A DNA stretch of 5,700 nucleotides, taken from the NCBI GenBank assembly GCA_021790495.1, contig JAJYGZ010000086.1:1-5700 (forward strand). The letters run 5' to 3'. The notes under the pieces are model-generated. The model did no database searches. It was not told where the DNA came from and worked only from the letters and a program-made list of their open reading frames with translations. Made by a program: the position numbers and the translations under genes. This DNA comes from Actinomycetes bacterium. Its GTDB lineage: Bacteria; Actinomycetota; Acidimicrobiia; Acidimicrobiales; Acidimicrobiaceae. The stretch's first letter is position 1, and every line of letters starts with the position of its first letter. Positions 5,450 to 5,700 of the stretch are shown in pieces.

Positions 5450-5700
5450 GGTGGATGCGAGAAGTGAGCTCTGAACGCGACCCCAGGTACGCAGGTTCGA
5501 CGCCGGGCCAGGGTGGCTGAAGGGCTCCTAAAGCCGAGGCGGTGGGGCCCCGGCCGAACTTTGGCGAGCGGCCCTAAAACGAGCGGATGAACGGTAGCGT
5601 TCGGCAGCATGCCGGTGCTGTCAAAGGGGCGGTGATGGCGGTGGCGCGAGTGGCGACCGGCTAGCCGAGCCGCCACTCGTCAACAGTCATACCCGCTCGC
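5450..5700 (+). other. Non-coding 3' region with several hairpins
   Basis: I find no convincing gene in these 251 bases. Short frames exist (ATG 5455, 21 codons; ATG 5587, 25 codons), but neither has a well-placed ribosome binding site or a familiar sequence. Small hairpins are GGCT/AGCC at 5523-5526 and 5532-5535, GGCCG/CGGCC at 5552-5556 and 5569-5573, and CGGCA/TGCCG at 5602-5606 and 5610-5614. It may be the 3' untranslated region of this operon plus the upstream region of whatever lies beyond the window. Confidence 0.4.
5647..5679 (+). terminator. Terminator-like 9-bp hairpin after the operon
   Basis: CGAGTGGCG (5647-5655) pairs perfectly with CGCCACTCG (5671-5679), extendable by one G-T wobble. 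The 15-base loop contains the palindrome CGGCTAGCCG (5658-5667). No T-run follows on either strand, so it resembles the U-less hairpin terminators proposed for high-GC bacteria. An operator for a neighbouring gene is the main alternative. Confidence 0.45.

Noticed and set aside
5484..5540. tRNA- or tmRNA-like pieces (GGTTCGAC and a GGCT-CCTAA-AGCC stem-loop)
   Set aside because: The T-loop-like piece comes before the anticodon-like piece, its stem has mismatches, no matching acceptor stem is found, and no tag-peptide frame is present.
5113..5676. 187-codon minus-strand frame at the window end
   Set aside because: Most of it is antisense to the clearly conserved PHI gene, and the translation is Arg/Pro/Ala-rich without motifs.
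1..5700. CRISPR array, insertion sequence or phage elements
   Set aside because: No spaced direct repeats, transposase motifs or terminal inverted repeats with target duplications were seen.

Overview
The window carries one strand-uniform gene cluster, all on the + strand, in GC-rich DNA with G/C-biased third codon positions, frequent GTG/TTG starts and strong AGGAGG-type ribosome binding sites. This fits a high-GC bacterium, most likely an actinomycete-like lineage. Another GC-rich soil or sediment phylum is possible; nothing here fixes the taxon.

Layout: (1) positions 1-885 hold the 3' part of a mannonate dehydratase (UxuA family) whose start lies before the window. (2) 886-1032 is a short leader with an inverted repeat. 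(3) 1033-2028 encodes a lipoprotein sugar-binding protein. (4) 2029-2249 is a 221-bp non-coding gap rich in hairpins, including a 13-bp stem at 2124-2152. (5) 2250-3008 encodes a single-domain sugar ABC ATPase starting at TTG. (6) 3060-4136 encodes an RbsC/FrcC-type permease. (7) 4137-4307 is a second gap with two competing stems and a tiny in-frame ORF that ends directly against the next start. (8) 4308-4967 encodes a 3-hexulose-6-phosphate synthase (HPS) of the OMP decarboxylase superfamily. (9) 4901-5449 encodes a 6-phospho-3-hexuloisomerase (PHI, SIS fold), overlapping HPS by 67 bp. (10) 5450-5700 has no convincing gene but several hairpins, the last one terminator-like.

Reading as a system: the three transporter genes form a complete CUT2-type (ribose/fructose/xylose class) importer. 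UxuA converts D-mannonate to 2-keto-3-deoxygluconate in hexuronate catabolism. HPS and PHI interconvert ribulose 5-phosphate plus formaldehyde with fructose 6-phosphate through arabino-3-hexulose 6-phosphate. Each family is known. Their combination in one apparent operon is the unusual part. It could mean uptake of a methylated uronic acid or sugar whose breakdown releases formaldehyde, use of HPS/PHI in reverse to make pentose phosphate, or an HPS/PHI pair acting on a different 3-ketose phosphate. The sequence alone does not decide among these, and the imported substrate is unknown.
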